A DNA stretch of 64,000 nt, taken from CAVPWP01 sp050789285. GTDB lineage: Bacteria > Pseudomonadota > Alphaproteobacteria > Rhodobacterales > Rhodobacteraceae. The notes beneath the pieces were generated by a model. The model was not told the DNA's origin, searched no databases, and was given only the letters and a program-made list of their open reading frames with translations. This document shows positions 8,517 to 17,742 of this stretch, piece by piece. The DNA is taken from NCBI RefSeq assembly GCF_050789285.1, contig NZ_JBOUVX010000001.1, positions 248,001-312,000 of the forward strand, read 5' to 3'. Made by a program: the position numbers and the translations under genes. How positions within the stretch are numbered: the first letter of the stretch is position 1; each line of letters opens with the position of its first letter.

Positions 8517-9086
8517 ATGTCCTGGACGGATGAACGGGTCGAGCAGCTGAAGAAGATGTGGTCCGAAGGACAGTCGGCCAGCCAGATCGCCAAGGAACTG
8601 GGCGGTGTGACCCGCAACGCCGTGATCGGCAAGGTGCACCGTCTGGGGCTGTCGAACCGGTCGGGCGCGGCCCCGGCGAAGGCACCCGAGACGCCCAAGC
8701 CCGCGGCCAAGGCCGATCCGGCGCCCGCGCCCAAGCCGACGGCCGTCAAGCCCGATCCGAAACCCGAAGAGACGCGCCCTGCGCAATCGGCGGCGCCGGT
8801 GGCGCGCAAGCCGGTGATCACCGCAGGGCAGCCCCTGCCGCCGCAACCCTCGGCCAACGAGATCAGCCCCGAGGCCCTCGCCTCCGTCCGCGAGATCGAG
8901 AAGAAGGCCCGCCGGATCACCCTGATGGAGCTGACCGAGCGGACCTGCAAATGGCCGATCGGCGACCCGGCGACCGAGGATTTCTGGTTCTGCGGCCTGC
9001 CGGCGCAACCTGGAAAGCCCTATTGCGAGGCCCATGTGGGCGTCGCCTTCCAGCCGATGTCGAGCCGCCGCGACAGGCGCCGCTGA
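8517..9086 (+). CDS. gcrA: GcrA cell cycle regulator
   Basis: A 189-residue GcrA protein. The first 45 residues, MSWTDERVEQLKKMWSEGQS then ASQIAKELGGVTRNAVIGKVHRLGL, are the conserved DNA-binding homeodomain-like helix bundle. A proline/alanine/lysine-rich linker follows (about 50-110), and the C-terminal domain has two cysteine-containing segments, TCKWPIGDP and FWFCGLP, then YCEAH, which in Caulobacter bind sigma-70 region 2. GcrA activates promoters carrying CcrM-methylated GANTC sites and is an alphaproteobacterial hallmark. The start at 8517 is preferred over the ATG at 8499 because it has the universal MSWT start and follows GGCAAGGG. Confidence 0.95.
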   Translation: MSWTDERVEQLKKMWSEGQSASQIAKELGGVTRNAVIGKVHRLGLSNRSGAAPAKAPETPKPAAKADPAPAPKPTAVKPDPKPEETRPAQSAAPVARKPVITAGQPLPPQPSANEISPEALASVREIEKKARRITLMELTERTCKWPIGDPATEDFWFCGLPAQPGKPYCEAHVGVAFQPMSSRRDRRR

Positions 9087-9124
9087 TCGCGCTGAGGCGC
9101 GGCCCCACGATCATCCGGGCGGGA

Positions 9125-10117
9125 TCACTCGGCCGGGATCGTGGCCCGGACGCCTTCGCCTTCCTTGGGGAAGGGCACAAGGCGCTGCGTGTCCTCGTCC
9201 CAAAGCTTCAGACGGAACGACCGGATCGCTTCAGGCCACTCGATCGTGCGCAGGCCGAAGTCCTCGCGCAGGGCGCGGTGGCACTTGCGCAGCCGGTAGC
9301 TGGGGATGCGGGGGTTGAAGTGGTGCAGGTCGTGATAGGCGATGTTGCAGGTGCCGATGTCCCACCAATGCCCGAGATCGAGCGCCGACGACCCCTGAAG
9401 CGCCGCCTTCTCGATCGAGAGGTCGGGCTTGCGGTCCCACCAGGTGTCCTCGAAGTTGTGCTGCAGGAAGACAAGGAAAACGCCGATCACGCCGGCCACG
9501 AAGACCGTCGCCAGCCAGACGAACAGCCCCGCAGTCCCCCAACCCAGCCAGATCAGCCCGACCCACGCCGCCAGCGCTGCGTTGTGCGCCATCACCCCCA
9601 TCCAGCCGATACGGCCGGCGTTCTTAGGCCAGCGATACCGCACAAGGTAGGTGAAAAGGCCGCCGACGGGCAGCAGGAACAGGGGGTTGCGGTACAGACG
9701 GTAAGCCAGGCGTGTCCAGGTTCCGGCCTCGTTCCATTCGCGCACCGTCATCGTGTGGATCTCGCCCGAGTCGCGGTGGTCGAGGTTGCCCAGATGCGCG
9801 TGATGCGTGTTGTGGTTGACCTGCATCGCGCGATAGGGCGTCAGCGTGAAGGTCGACAGCCCGTGTCCCGCCAGATCGTTCCAACGCTTCTTCTCGAACA
9901 GCGAGTGGTGTCCGCAATCGTGCTGAAGCACGTAAAGCCGGACCCCGGCGAAAGCGTTGACGATGATCAGCGGGCCGGCCAGCCACCAGAACTGGGAAAG
10001 GCTCAACGCCAGCCAGAGCGTGGCGAAGTAGGCCGCGAACGACCCGAAATAGCTTAGAAGACCGATCCGGTCATCCTTGGCGCAGTAGGGAATGGTCGCC
10101 TGTCTGATCGTTGTCAT
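9125..10117 (-). CDS. membrane fatty acid desaturase
   Basis: A 330-residue membrane di-iron desaturase. Three histidine clusters are in family order: HDCGHHS after the first membrane pair, HNTHHAH about 40 residues later, and YHDLHHFNP near the C-terminus. Membrane segments lie around residues 25-70, 160-180 and 185-225. The family introduces double bonds or hydroxyls into acyl chains or carotenoids; the acyl substrate and regiochemistry cannot be told from sequence. The ATG at 10117 follows GGAAG; an ATG at 10135 has no such site. It is downstream of a transglycosylase gene read the same way, 153 bp apart. Confidence 0.85.
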   Translation of the reverse strand: MTTIRQATIPYCAKDDRIGLLSYFGSFAAYFATLWLALSLSQFWWLAGPLIIVNAFAGVRLYVLQHDCGHHSLFEKKRWNDLAGHGLSTFTLTPYRAMQVNHNTHHAHLGNLDHRDSGEIHTMTVREWNEAGTWTRLAYRLYRNPLFLLPVGGLFTYLVRYRWPKNAGRIGWMGVMAHNAALAAWVGLIWLGWGTAGLFVWLATVFVAGVIGVFLVFLQHNFEDTWWDRKPDLSIEKAALQGSSALDLGHWWDIGTCNIAYHDLHHFNPRIPSYRLRKCHRALREDFGLRTIEWPEAIRSFRLKLWDEDTQRLVPFPKEGEGVRATIPAE

Positions 10118-10270
10118 CGATCGTCTTCCGCCCATCGAACCAGGGCCCGGGAATCGGTCCCGCGACCCGATGTTTCGCCCTGCGCAAGATCGGCAAGTTT
10201 CGTATGAATTTCAAGACATGGTGCCCCGGCCGTCGGGACAGGCGTCAGCGCCCGTGGTCGACGCCCGTGG

Positions 10271-10762
10271 TCAGCGACAGTGGCGCGCGACCTCGCTCGC
10301 GCGAAGCCCGGTTTCGACCAGCAGGCAGCGGTTGCGGGCTTCATAGTAGTAGCCGCGCGCGTACCAGCCGACGGCCTCGGCCTCGTCACCGTCGGCGACA
10401 AGCCACGCCCCCCGCAGATAGCGCACCGCGTAGCGCAGGTTGGTTTCGGCATCCAGAAGGTCGGACGGCGATCCCTTGAACCCCATGGCCCGCGCCGTTT
10501 CCGGCAGGATCTGCATCATGCCGTAGTAGGGGCCATTGCGGGCCTCGGCCCGATAATCGCTTTCGCGCTGGATCACCCGATGCACAAGCGAGGGCGGCAC
10601 GTCGTAATAGTCGGCGTACTGATCCACGAGCGCGCGAATTTCCATGGTCTCGCCTGGATAGAGCGACTGGGGTGCCGCCCGTGTCACCGTCTCTGGAGCG
10701 CCGCACGCGGCAAGGATCAGCGGAATTGCGATGACGCTGAAGCGACGCAAGATCTTGTGCAT
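10271..10762 (-). CDS. lytic transglycosylase lipoprotein (SLT domain)
   Basis: A 163-residue envelope lipoprotein. The signal peptide ends in a lipobox, LILAAC, with the acylated cysteine at about residue 20. Residues 45-130 are a soluble lytic transglycosylase (SLT) fold: the catalytic glutamate is in VIQRESDYR, followed by GPYYGMMQILPETARAMG and NLRYAVRYLRG. The enzyme would cleave the MurNAc-GlcNAc bond of peptidoglycan with anhydro-ring formation. It is short, with one catalytic domain and no binding modules, and stands alone, divergent from rimO. Confidence 0.9.
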   Translation of the reverse strand: MHKILRRFSVIAIPLILAACGAPETVTRAAPQSLYPGETMEIRALVDQYADYYDVPPSLVHRVIQRESDYRAEARNGPYYGMMQILPETARAMGFKGSPSDLLDAETNLRYAVRYLRGAWLVADGDEAEAVGWYARGYYYEARNRCLLVETGLRASEVARHCR

Positions 10763-10915
10763 GGACTGTCCCGGTTCCTGCCTGTTGACGCGACGCTAGC
10801 CTCGGGCGGCCGATCCGGGCAAGACGGCAGAAGGGCAGCCGCGGACCCGTCGGCAATATTCCGCCATCTCCCACTCTCTTCCCACGGGCCCGGGCATGCC
10901 CTATAGGGCGCAGCC

Positions 10916-12283
10916 ATGACCACGAACCCGCCCGACCTGCGTCCCGACATCGCCCACGCCGCCGTTCCCGAGACGCGGCGCGAGGGCCAGCCGACGATCG
11001 GCATGGTCAGCCTTGGCTGCCCCAAGGCGCTGGTCGACAGCGAGCGCATCCTGACGCGCCTTCGGGCCGAGGGATATGCGATCAGCCCCGACTACGCGGG
11101 CGCCGAAGCGGTGATCGTGAACACATGCGGCTTCCTCGACAGCGCCAAGGCGGAAAGCCTCGAAGCCATCGGCGAGGCGCTGAAGGAAAACGGCCGCGTC
11201 ATCGTCACCGGCTGCCTCGGGGCCGAGCCCGCATACATCACCGGCGCGCATCCGAAGGTCCTGGCCGTCACCGGCCCGCAGCAATACGAGGCGGTGCTCG
11301 ACGCCGTCCACGCCGCGGTGCCGCCCGCGCCCGATCCGTTCATCGACCTTCTGCCGCCTTCGGGCGTCAAGCTCACGCCGCGGCACTACAGCTATCTGAA
11401 GATTTCCGAAGGCTGCAATCACAGCTGCCGCTTCTGCATCATCCCTGACATGCGCGGCAAACTTGTCAGCCGCCCCGCCCATGCCGTGATCCGCGAGGCC
11501 GAGAAGCTGGTCGAGGCGGGCGTGAAGGAACTGCTGGTGATCAGCCAGGACACGTCGGCCTATGGCGTCGACATCCGTCATGCCGAGGACCGGGGGCATC
11601 GTGCGCATATCACCGATCTTGCCCGCGATTTGGGGTCGCTCGGACCATGGGTGCGGCTGCACTATGTCTATCCCTATCCTCATGTCCGCGACTTGATCCC
11701 GCTGATGGCCGAGGGTCTGGTGCTGCCCTACCTCGACATTCCGTTCCAGCATGCGCATCCCGACACGTTGCGGCGCATGGCCCGCCCGGCGGCGGCCGAG
11801 AAGACGCTTGATCGGATCGCGGAATGGCGGTCGATCTGCCCCGAGATCACGCTGAGGTCGACCTTCATCGTCGGCTACCCGGGCGAGACCGAGGCCGAAT
11901 TCCAGACGCTGCTTGATTGGCTTGACGTCGCGCAACTCGACCGGGTCGGATGCTTCCGCTATGAAAACGTCGCCGGCGCGCGGTCGAACGCGCTGCCCGA
12001 TCACGTGCCCGAGGACGTGAAGGACGACCGCTGGCACCGCTTCATGGAAAAGGCGCAGGCGATCTCGGCGGCGAAGCTTGCCGCGAAGGTGGGCCGCCGG
12101 ATCGAGGTGATCGTCGACACCGTCGACGACGAGGCCGCGACCTGCCGCACGAAAGCCGACGCGCCCGAGATCGACGGCAACCTCTTCATCGACGACGGCT
12201 TCGAGGGGCTTGCCCCCGGCGACATCGTCACCGTCGAGGTGGACGAGGCGGGCGACTACGACCTTTGGGGCCGCCGCGTCTGA
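10916..12283 (+). CDS. rimO: ribosomal protein S12 methylthiotransferase RimO
   Basis: A 455-residue radical SAM enzyme that adds a methylthio group to the conserved aspartate of ribosomal protein S12. The N-terminal UPF0004 domain carries the three cysteines for the auxiliary [4Fe-4S] cluster (about C35 in SLGCPKA, C71, C100). The radical SAM motif is CNHSCRFC (C167, C171, C174), and a TRAM domain ends the protein. The GIMVSLGCPKALVDSE type start separates RimO from the related tRNA enzyme MiaB. It is convergent with dgkA, with 4 bp between the stop codons. Confidence 0.96.
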   Translation: MTTNPPDLRPDIAHAAVPETRREGQPTIGMVSLGCPKALVDSERILTRLRAEGYAISPDYAGAEAVIVNTCGFLDSAKAESLEAIGEALKENGRVIVTGCLGAEPAYITGAHPKVLAVTGPQQYEAVLDAVHAAVPPAPDPFIDLLPPSGVKLTPRHYSYLKISEGCNHSCRFCIIPDMRGKLVSRPAHAVIREAEKLVEAGVKELLVISQDTSAYGVDIRHAEDRGHRAHITDLARDLGSLGPWVRLHYVYPYPHVRDLIPLMAEGLVLPYLDIPFQHAHPDTLRRMARPAAAEKTLDRIAEWRSICPEITLRSTFIVGYPGETEAEFQTLLDWLDVAQLDRVGCFRYENVAGARSNALPDHVPEDVKDDRWHRFMEKAQAISAAKLAAKVGRRIEVIVDTVDDEAATCRTKADAPEIDGNLFIDDGFEGLAPGDIVTVEVDEAGDYDLWGRRV

Positions 12284-12287
12284 CGCC

Positions 12288-12713
12288 TCAGCCGTAGAGC
12301 CCCCAGAGGATCACCGCCCAGGCAAGGCCCGCCGCCACCGCCGCGACGGCGACCGCGCCGCTCGCCGCGTCCTTCGACGCCTTCGCAAGCGGGTGCGACG
12401 CGGTCGAGATGTAGTCGACCGCGCGCTCGACGGCGGTGTTCAGAAGCTCGACCACGAGGACCAGAAGACCCAGCGCCAGGATCAACGCGCGCTCGCCCGT
12501 TGACAGGGGCAGCGCGAAGGCAAGCGCCGCGGAAAGCGCGTTCGCCACGACCCAGGTGCGAAAGGAATACTCGGTCCGCCAGGTCTCGGCGAGGCCGTCC
12601 CAGGACCACAGGGTGCGAAGCTTGAGCCGATGGAAGAAATACCGCGTCTCGCCCATGTCCGAAGCGGCTGTGCGCAGTTCTTCGGGCGGCGTGCCCTTCG
12701 GGTGCTCGGTCAT
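12288..12713 (-). CDS. dgkA: diacylglycerol kinase, DgkA type
   Basis: A 141-residue integral membrane kinase of the small prokaryotic DgkA family, phosphorylating diacylglycerol for phospholipid recycling or, in some members, undecaprenol. Three membrane helices follow an N-terminal amphipathic part. The family signature VELLNTAVERAVD, with catalytic and metal-binding glutamates, is at about residues 87-99, followed by KASKDAASGAVAV. The N-terminal 25 residues are longer than the minimal enzyme. It is convergent with rimO. Confidence 0.93.
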   Translation of the reverse strand: MTEHPKGTPPEELRTAASDMGETRYFFHRLKLRTLWSWDGLAETWRTEYSFRTWVVANALSAALAFALPLSTGERALILALGLLVLVVELLNTAVERAVDYISTASHPLAKASKDAASGAVAVAAVAAGLAWAVILWGLYG

Positions 12714-12781
12714 CCCTTCATCCCGTGTTCCCCTTGCCCGCCGAAGCTATCCCTGCCGGCGACCTTGGGGCAAGCGTGGCT

Positions 12782-13543
12782 TCAGGTGAACTGCTCGCGC
12801 AAAAGCCGCTCTTCCAGGCCGTGCCCGGGATCGAACAGCAGCCGGTGGGTGATCGCCGGTTCGCTGCGGACTTCGACCCAGCGGACATCGCGCACCGAAC
12901 GGCTGTCGGCGTCGGCCATGACCGGGCGCTTCTCGGGTTCGAGGATGTCGAAACGCACGAGCGCCGTCTTCGGCAGCAACGCCCCGCGCCAGCGCCGGGG
13001 GCGGAAAGCCGCCATCGCGGTCAGCGCCAGCACTTCGGACTGGATCGGCAGGATGGGCCCATGCGCCGAATAGTTGTAGGCGGTCGAGCCGGCGGGGGTC
13101 GACACGAGCGCCCCGTCGCATACCAGTTCTTCCATCCGGGTCCGACCGTCGACCGAGATCTTCAGCCGCGCGGCCTGCGGTCCGGCGCGCAGAAGCGACA
13201 CCTCGTTGATCGCCAGCGCTTCGTGCACGGTGCCATCGGCGGTTCCCGCCCGCATCCGCAGGGGGTTGATCGTCGCCTCTTCGGCGGCCGCGACGCGGTC
13301 CGGCAACCCGTCCTCGGCGTATTCGTTCATCAGAAAGCCGATGGTGCCGCAGTTCATCCCGTAGACCGGCGTGTCGAGGTCGATGGTCGCGTTCAGTGTC
13401 TCGAGCATGAAGCCGTCGCCGCCAAGCGCCACGATCACGTCCGCAGCGCTGGCCGGGACATCGCCATAGCGCGCCTGTAGCGTCTTGAAGGCGGCCTGGG
13501 CCACCTCGGATCCGCTTGCCCGGAAGGCGATCTTCGCGGCCAT
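12782..13543 (-). CDS. nadK: NAD kinase
   Basis: A 253-residue NAD kinase making NADP from NAD and ATP. The family GGDG motif occurs in VIVALGGDGFMLETL, then the NEVSL segment for NAD binding, and the second signature VSTPAGSTAYNYSAHGP in the C-terminal beta-sandwich domain. The start at 13543 (MAAKIAFRASG) matches the usual NadK N-terminus; its ribosome-binding site is weak, and the reading frame stays open to 13624 without family similarity. It is shorter than enterobacterial NadK, as is usual in alphaproteobacteria. Confidence 0.94.
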   Translation of the reverse strand: MAAKIAFRASGSEVAQAAFKTLQARYGDVPASAADVIVALGGDGFMLETLNATIDLDTPVYGMNCGTIGFLMNEYAEDGLPDRVAAAEEATINPLRMRAGTADGTVHEALAINEVSLLRAGPQAARLKISVDGRTRMEELVCDGALVSTPAGSTAYNYSAHGPILPIQSEVLALTAMAAFRPRRWRGALLPKTALVRFDILEPEKRPVMADADSRSVRDVRWVEVRSEPAITHRLLFDPGHGLEERLLREQFT

Positions 13544-13722
13544 TCTGACGTTCCACTGTCCCTGTTTCCGACAAGACATCGCGCGCGCCGAACGGAAACA
13601 CAAGACTGGCGTCCCGGCGCGCATGGCGCAAACCGCGTATCGAAGGGCGCTTTGCAGGCTTTCTGCGCGGGCTATTTGGCGGTATGAGACCGACCAACGC
13701 TGCCCCCTGACAGGAGACGCCC

Positions 13723-15018
13723 ATGAATGCCCCGCATCGCGACGCTGGCTTTTTCACCGAGCCCCTCGCCTCGCGCGACCCCGAGATCGCGGCCGCGATC
13801 CGGTCCGAGCTTGGCCGCCAGCGCGACGAGATCGAACTGATCGCCAGCGAAAACATCGTCTCGGCCGCCGTGATGGAGGCGCAGGGGTCGGTGATGACCA
13901 ACAAGTATGCCGAGGGCTATCCCGGCAAGCGCTATTACGGCGGCTGCCAGTATGTCGACATCGCCGAAAGCCTGGCGATCGATCGCGCCTGCCAGCTGTT
14001 CGGCTGCGGCTTCGCCAATGTGCAGCCGAATTCGGGGAGCCAGGCCAACCAGGGGGTCTTCACCGCGCTTCTTCAACCGGGCGACACCATCCTGGGCATG
14101 AGCCTCGATGCCGGCGGGCACCTGACCCACGGCGCCCGGCCGAACCAGTCGGGTAAGTGGTTCAATGCCGTCCAGTACGGGGTGCGCAAGCAGGATCTGC
14201 GGGTCGACTATGACCAGATCGCCGAGCTTGCGTCCCAGCATCGGCCCAAACTGATCATTGCCGGCGGGTCGGCCATTCCGCGGCAACTCGACTTCCCGAA
14301 GATGCGCGAGATCGCCGACAGCGTCGGCGCCTGGCTTCTCGCGGACGTGGCCCACTACGCCGGCCTGATCGCGGCGGGCGAATATCCCTCGCCCTTCCCG
14401 CATTGCCATGTCGTGACCACAACCACGCACAAGACCCTACGCGGGCCGCGCGGCGGGATGATCCTGACCAACGACGAAGAGATCGCGAAAAAGGTGAATT
14501 CGGCCATCTTCCCCGGCATCCAGGGCGGGCCGCTGATGCATGTCATCGCCGCCAAGGCGGTGGCCTTCGGCGAGGCGCTGCGGCCTGAGTTCAAGACCTA
14601 CCAGCGTCAGGTCATCGCCAATGCCAAGGCGCTGGCCGATCAGCTGGTGAAGGGCGGACTCGACATCGTGACGGGCGGCACCGACAGCCACCTTCTTCTG
14701 GTCGACCTGCGTCCCAAGGGCGTGAAGGGCAACGCGACCGAGAAGGCGCTGGGCCGGGCGCACATCACCTGCAACAAGAACGGCATCCCCTTCGACACCG
14801 AGAAGCCGACGATCACGAGCGGCATCCGCCTTGGGTCGCCCGCGGGCACGACGCGCGGCTTCGGAGAGGCCGAGTTCCGCCAGATCGCGGACTGGATCGT
14901 CGAGGTGGTCGACGGGCTTGCCGCGAACGGCGAAGACGGCAATGCCGCGGTCGAGGACAAGGTGAAGGCCGAGGTGGTCGCGCTTTGCGCCCGGTTCCCG
15001 GTCTACCCCAAGCTCTAG
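13723..15018 (+). CDS. glyA: serine hydroxymethyltransferase
   Basis: A 431-residue PLP enzyme interconverting serine and glycine with tetrahydrofolate, the main one-carbon source. Signatures include ELIASENIVSAAVMEAQGSV near the N-terminus, YAEGYPGKRYYGGC, and VVTTTTHKTLRGPRGG with the Schiff-base lysine at residue 237. Length is normal. The ATG at 13723 follows AGGAGA. Its stop codon overlaps that of the convergent gene at 15015-15386 by 3 bp. In this genome it may also handle glycine consumed by the BHA cycle; that link is inference. Confidence 0.97.
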   Translation: MNAPHRDAGFFTEPLASRDPEIAAAIRSELGRQRDEIELIASENIVSAAVMEAQGSVMTNKYAEGYPGKRYYGGCQYVDIAESLAIDRACQLFGCGFANVQPNSGSQANQGVFTALLQPGDTILGMSLDAGGHLTHGARPNQSGKWFNAVQYGVRKQDLRVDYDQIAELASQHRPKLIIAGGSAIPRQLDFPKMREIADSVGAWLLADVAHYAGLIAAGEYPSPFPHCHVVTTTTHKTLRGPRGGMILTNDEEIAKKVNSAIFPGIQGGPLMHVIAAKAVAFGEALRPEFKTYQRQVIANAKALADQLVKGGLDIVTGGTDSHLLLVDLRPKGVKGNATEKALGRAHITCNKNGIPFDTEKPTITSGIRLGSPAGTTRGFGEAEFRQIADWIVEVVDGLAANGEDGNAAVEDKVKAEVVALCARFPVYPKL

Positions 15019-15386
15019 ATCAGGTCGCGCCAGGCAAGAACCGCGATCATCAGAACAAGGACGACCAGCAGGCGGAACGCGATGAGCGACAGCGTGTCGA
15101 GCATCGCCCTTCGCCGGCTAGCCTTGTAGTCGAGGCTATCGAGGTAGTGGGCCGCGTCGCGATAGGCCCGTTCGATCCCGGCCTCGTCGATCTGGCGTTC
15201 AAGCTTGGGGTGGCCGCGCACCGCGCGCGCTTCGGCGATGACGGCGATCCTGTCGCGGACCCGGGCGGGCAGGGCGCGCCCCGCCTTGCGGGCGCTGTCC
15301 TCAAGGCTCTTGCCGTGAATGCCAAGACCCGTCGCGATCTTTTCGCTCAGTTCGCCCGCGCGGGCGTCCAGCTTGTCGGCCTGCAT
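15015..15386 (-). CDS. conserved hypothetical protein with C-terminal membrane anchor
   Basis: A 123-residue protein of unknown function. Residues 1-95 are soluble, helical and rich in Arg, Ala and Glu (for example ARVRDRIAVIAEARAVRGHP), and a single membrane helix at about residues 102-118 (LLVVLVLMIAVLAW) ends the protein, leaving a two- or three-residue tail, so it is probably tail-anchored in the inner membrane. The ATG at 15386 follows GGGGGGA. It lies between glyA (convergent) and an esterase gene (divergent, 57 bp away). I do not recognise a named domain. Confidence 0.7.
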   Translation of the reverse strand: MQADKLDARAGELSEKIATGLGIHGKSLEDSARKAGRALPARVRDRIAVIAEARAVRGHPKLERQIDEAGIERAYRDAAHYLDSLDYKASRRRAMLDTLSLIAFRLLVVLVLMIAVLAWRDLI

Positions 15387-15443
15387 CGTTGTCCCCCCGG
15401 AATGCTCTGGCGATAGCGCAAGCCGCGCGCTATGGGAAGCGGC

Positions 15444-16202
15444 ATGCTGGAGCGACAGGATTTCGGGACGGCGGGCGGACCGCCGCTGATCATCGGTCAC
15501 GGGCTTTTCGGCTCGGGACGCAACTGGGGGGCCATCGCCCGGCGGTTGTCGGACACGCGGCATGTGGTGACCGTCGACATGCGCAATCACGGGGCCAGCC
15601 CCTGGACGGAACAACACGGCTATCCCGACATGGCGGCGGATCTGGCTGACCTGATCGACGGGCTGTCGTCCGGGGCGGCCGACGTTCTGGGCCATTCGAT
15701 GGGCGGCAAGGCGGCGATGCAGCTTGCGCTGACCGCGCCGGACAAGGTGCGCAAGCTGGTCGTCGCCGACATCGCACCGGTGGCCTATGGCCACAGCCAG
15801 CAGCGCATGATCGACGCGATGCGGTCGGTCGACCTGTCGCGGGTCGAAAAGCGTTCGGACGCCGACGCCCAACTTGCCCGGGCGATCGACGAGCCCGGCG
15901 TGCGGGCCTTCCTGCTGCAATCGCTCGACGTCCCGGCGCGGGCCTGGCGACTGAACCTTGACACGCTCGAGGCCGAGATGCCGAAGATCCTGGGCTGGCC
16001 CGGGACGCCCGGCACCTTCGAAGGGCCGACGCTGTTCCTGACCGGGGCCGAAAGCGACTATGTCCGCCCCGAACATCGCGGGCCGATCCGCGTCCAGTTC
16101 CCCAAGGCACGGTTCGCGAAGATCCCCGGCGCGGGGCACTGGCTGCATGCCGACCACCCGCGCGAGTTCGAGGCCGCGGTGCGCGCCTTTCTAGACGCCT
16201 GA
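15444..16202 (+). CDS. alpha/beta hydrolase, YbfF-like esterase
   Basis: A 252-residue alpha/beta hydrolase. The oxyanion-hole stretch HGLFGSGRNWGAIA is near the N-terminus, the nucleophile elbow is GHSMGGKAA (serine about residue 91), a catalytic aspartate is likely in GAESDY, and the catalytic histidine is in GAGHWLHADHP near the C-terminus. Overall it resembles YbfF and other short acyl esterases. The start at 15444 is preferred over 15432 because GGGAAG lies immediately before it. The substrate is unknown. A GC-rich 6-7 bp hairpin without a T-run (16205-16219) follows the stop. Confidence 0.85.
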   Translation: MLERQDFGTAGGPPLIIGHGLFGSGRNWGAIARRLSDTRHVVTVDMRNHGASPWTEQHGYPDMAADLADLIDGLSSGAADVLGHSMGGKAAMQLALTAPDKVRKLVVADIAPVAYGHSQQRMIDAMRSVDLSRVEKRSDADAQLARAIDEPGVRAFLLQSLDVPARAWRLNLDTLEAEMPKILGWPGTPGTFEGPTLFLTGAESDYVRPEHRGPIRVQFPKARFAKIPGAGHWLHADHPREFEAAVRAFLDA

Positions 16203-17160
16203 GCGCTCGGGGCCCGAGCTGTCGGGCACAGTCGCGCAGCCCGGCAGGGGTGCGCAGCCGCTCGCGGGAGGCTTCGAGACAGGCGAAAGGGTTGCGCGCG
16301 GCGCAGCGCGGCGGCCTCGCTCTTGGACGGGACAAGGCCCGGATGCGCCACGATCCCGCGCCAAGCGATGGTCTCCCGTCCCTGCGCGGCGACGCAGGCG
16401 AGAGCCGGCCCCAGTTCTGGTAGGGATGTCGATTTGTTGCCGATCGGCGCTGTGAGGCCACCAGATATGGTTGATCGTCTGCGCGTTCGCGTGTATGTGT
16501 GCCCCTACAGGTGCATGGACGCGGTAATGCATCAGCTGACGCTGAAGGGGCTCGGGGGTCGAATGGCACCCGGGCCCTGTGCGTTCTTGGGGGGGGGAGC
16601 GTTAGACAGGAAAAAGGCGCCAGGTGCTCAGACGCGGTCTTCGCATCGTGCCTCGCGGCACACCCTGACGCCTTCCTGATCGGGAGCGCCGCCCGAAGGG
16701 GGCGTCCGTCTCAACCCGCCTGTCCTTGCGGACCTGCGGAGCCGCTTTCGGACCGAGGTCCGTCCGCGACGCGCTCTGACCCTGGCCGCCGGTGGTTCCG
16801 ACCGCTTTCCGAAGAAAGATGCCGGCCCGTTCCGCCGCCCTGGCCGATCTGCCGCGCCGCCCGGTTCCGAAGTCCCGTTACGCCGCGCCCCGATCGTCCG
16901 GGTCTTGCGCCCCGCCCGGTTCCCGAAGGCCCGTTGCGGTGATCCAACCGTTGCGCCAAGCCCCGATTCCCGCAAGGAAAAAGCACTGCAGCATCGAAAT
17001 TTCATGGGGATAAAGCTTTGATTTTCCTCTGGAAAAGCCTGTGGATAAGCGGGATTTCCGACGCCGTCGGGGGCACTTGGTCGAAATCCCGCGACCCCGC
17101 CGAAAAGGCCCGGCGCGGCCCCCGTCTTTCTGCGCCTGCGAAGGCCGCGACCGGCCCGGA
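16203..17160. other. 958-bp stretch without a supportable gene
   Basis: This region lies between two genes that point at each other. Reading frames in all six frames are short, Arg/Pro-rich and without ribosome-binding sites or recognisable domains. It contains a run of nine G (16589-16597), several small GC-rich hairpins, and an AT-rich patch at about 16978-17055 ending in one TGTGGATAA sequence (17040-17048). I looked for the conserved cores of RNase P RNA, tmRNA, 4.5S RNA and 6S RNA and did not see them. A decayed gene or an unlisted non-coding RNA remains possible. Confidence 0.6.
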
Positions 17161-17340
17161 TCAGTCCGACAGGCGCTTGGCGACCATCCAGCTGACCGGG
17201 AAGGACAGCACGAATCCCGCGATGCCGGCGATGGCGATGGGCACAAGCGTGTCGTAGCCCAGCACCAGCGCCAGGATGATGGCCGAACCCGCGATGGTCG
17301 AGCCAAGGAAGATGTGGATGATCAGCATGAGCGGCAGCAT
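17161..17340 (-). CDS. small two-helix membrane protein
   Basis: A 59-residue hydrophobic protein: MLPLMLIIHIFLGSTIAGSA starts the first membrane helix, continuing into ILALVLGYD, and a second helix follows (VPIAIAGIAGFVLSFPVSW) before a short basic end. The ATG at 17340 has a strong GGGGGAAGG site 5 bp upstream. From memory, near-identical small proteins recur across Rhodobacteraceae and are sometimes labelled 'CTP synthetase' through propagated annotation; nothing in the sequence supports such an enzyme. Function unknown, probably a subunit or regulator of a membrane complex at most. Confidence 0.7.
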   Translation of the reverse strand: MLPLMLIIHIFLGSTIAGSAIILALVLGYDTLVPIAIAGIAGFVLSFPVSWMVAKRLSD

Positions 17341-17435
17341 GGCGCCTTCCCCCGTGTGGAATGTCATGGGAAAGACATTAGCGAAGGCGCATGTGTGGCG
17401 CATTGACATGCGTCAGGTCGGCGGCAATCCGAAGT

Positions 17436-17618
17436 TTACTTGAACAGCCCCGCCGCCGCGTTGCGGATCCCGCCCGAGGCGCGGCCGCTGGCGTTCATGT
17501 AGCTTTCGATCCCCGCGCCGCCGCCCTTGCCGGTGACCGTGTGGCGCGAGATGGCGTTCCCCGAGAAGAACACATACCCGGCGGCCAGGGCGATCGCGAT
17601 GAGAAGCGGTCCACGCAT
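17436..17618 (-). CDS. small membrane-anchored protein (hypothetical)
   Basis: A 60-residue open frame starting MRGPLLIAIALAAGYVFFSG, an N-terminal membrane helix with a basic start, followed by a Gly/Ala/Ser-rich soluble tail (VTGKGGGAGIESYMNASGRA) ending in GLFK. No clear ribosome-binding site precedes the ATG, so the case rests on the well-formed anchor and on its position in a run of small genes on the same strand. Function unknown. Confidence 0.5.
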   Translation of the reverse strand: MRGPLLIAIALAAGYVFFSGNAISRHTVTGKGGGAGIESYMNASGRASGGIRNAAAGLFK

Positions 17619-17742
17619 GGACAGGCAAAATACCGCGGCTTTGTGGCGGGATTGGGGCCGGCAGATGAACGGTGGGTTAACGGTGGCGCGCCCGGAAGGG
17701 GCCCGGACGCGCCGCGCGGGTCAGGCCCGGGTCAGGCCAGGG

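Noticed and set aside
17040..17048. TGTGGATAA as part of a replication origin
   Set aside because: Only one DnaA-box-like sequence is present, without a cluster of boxes, an unwinding element or dnaA/parAB neighbours.
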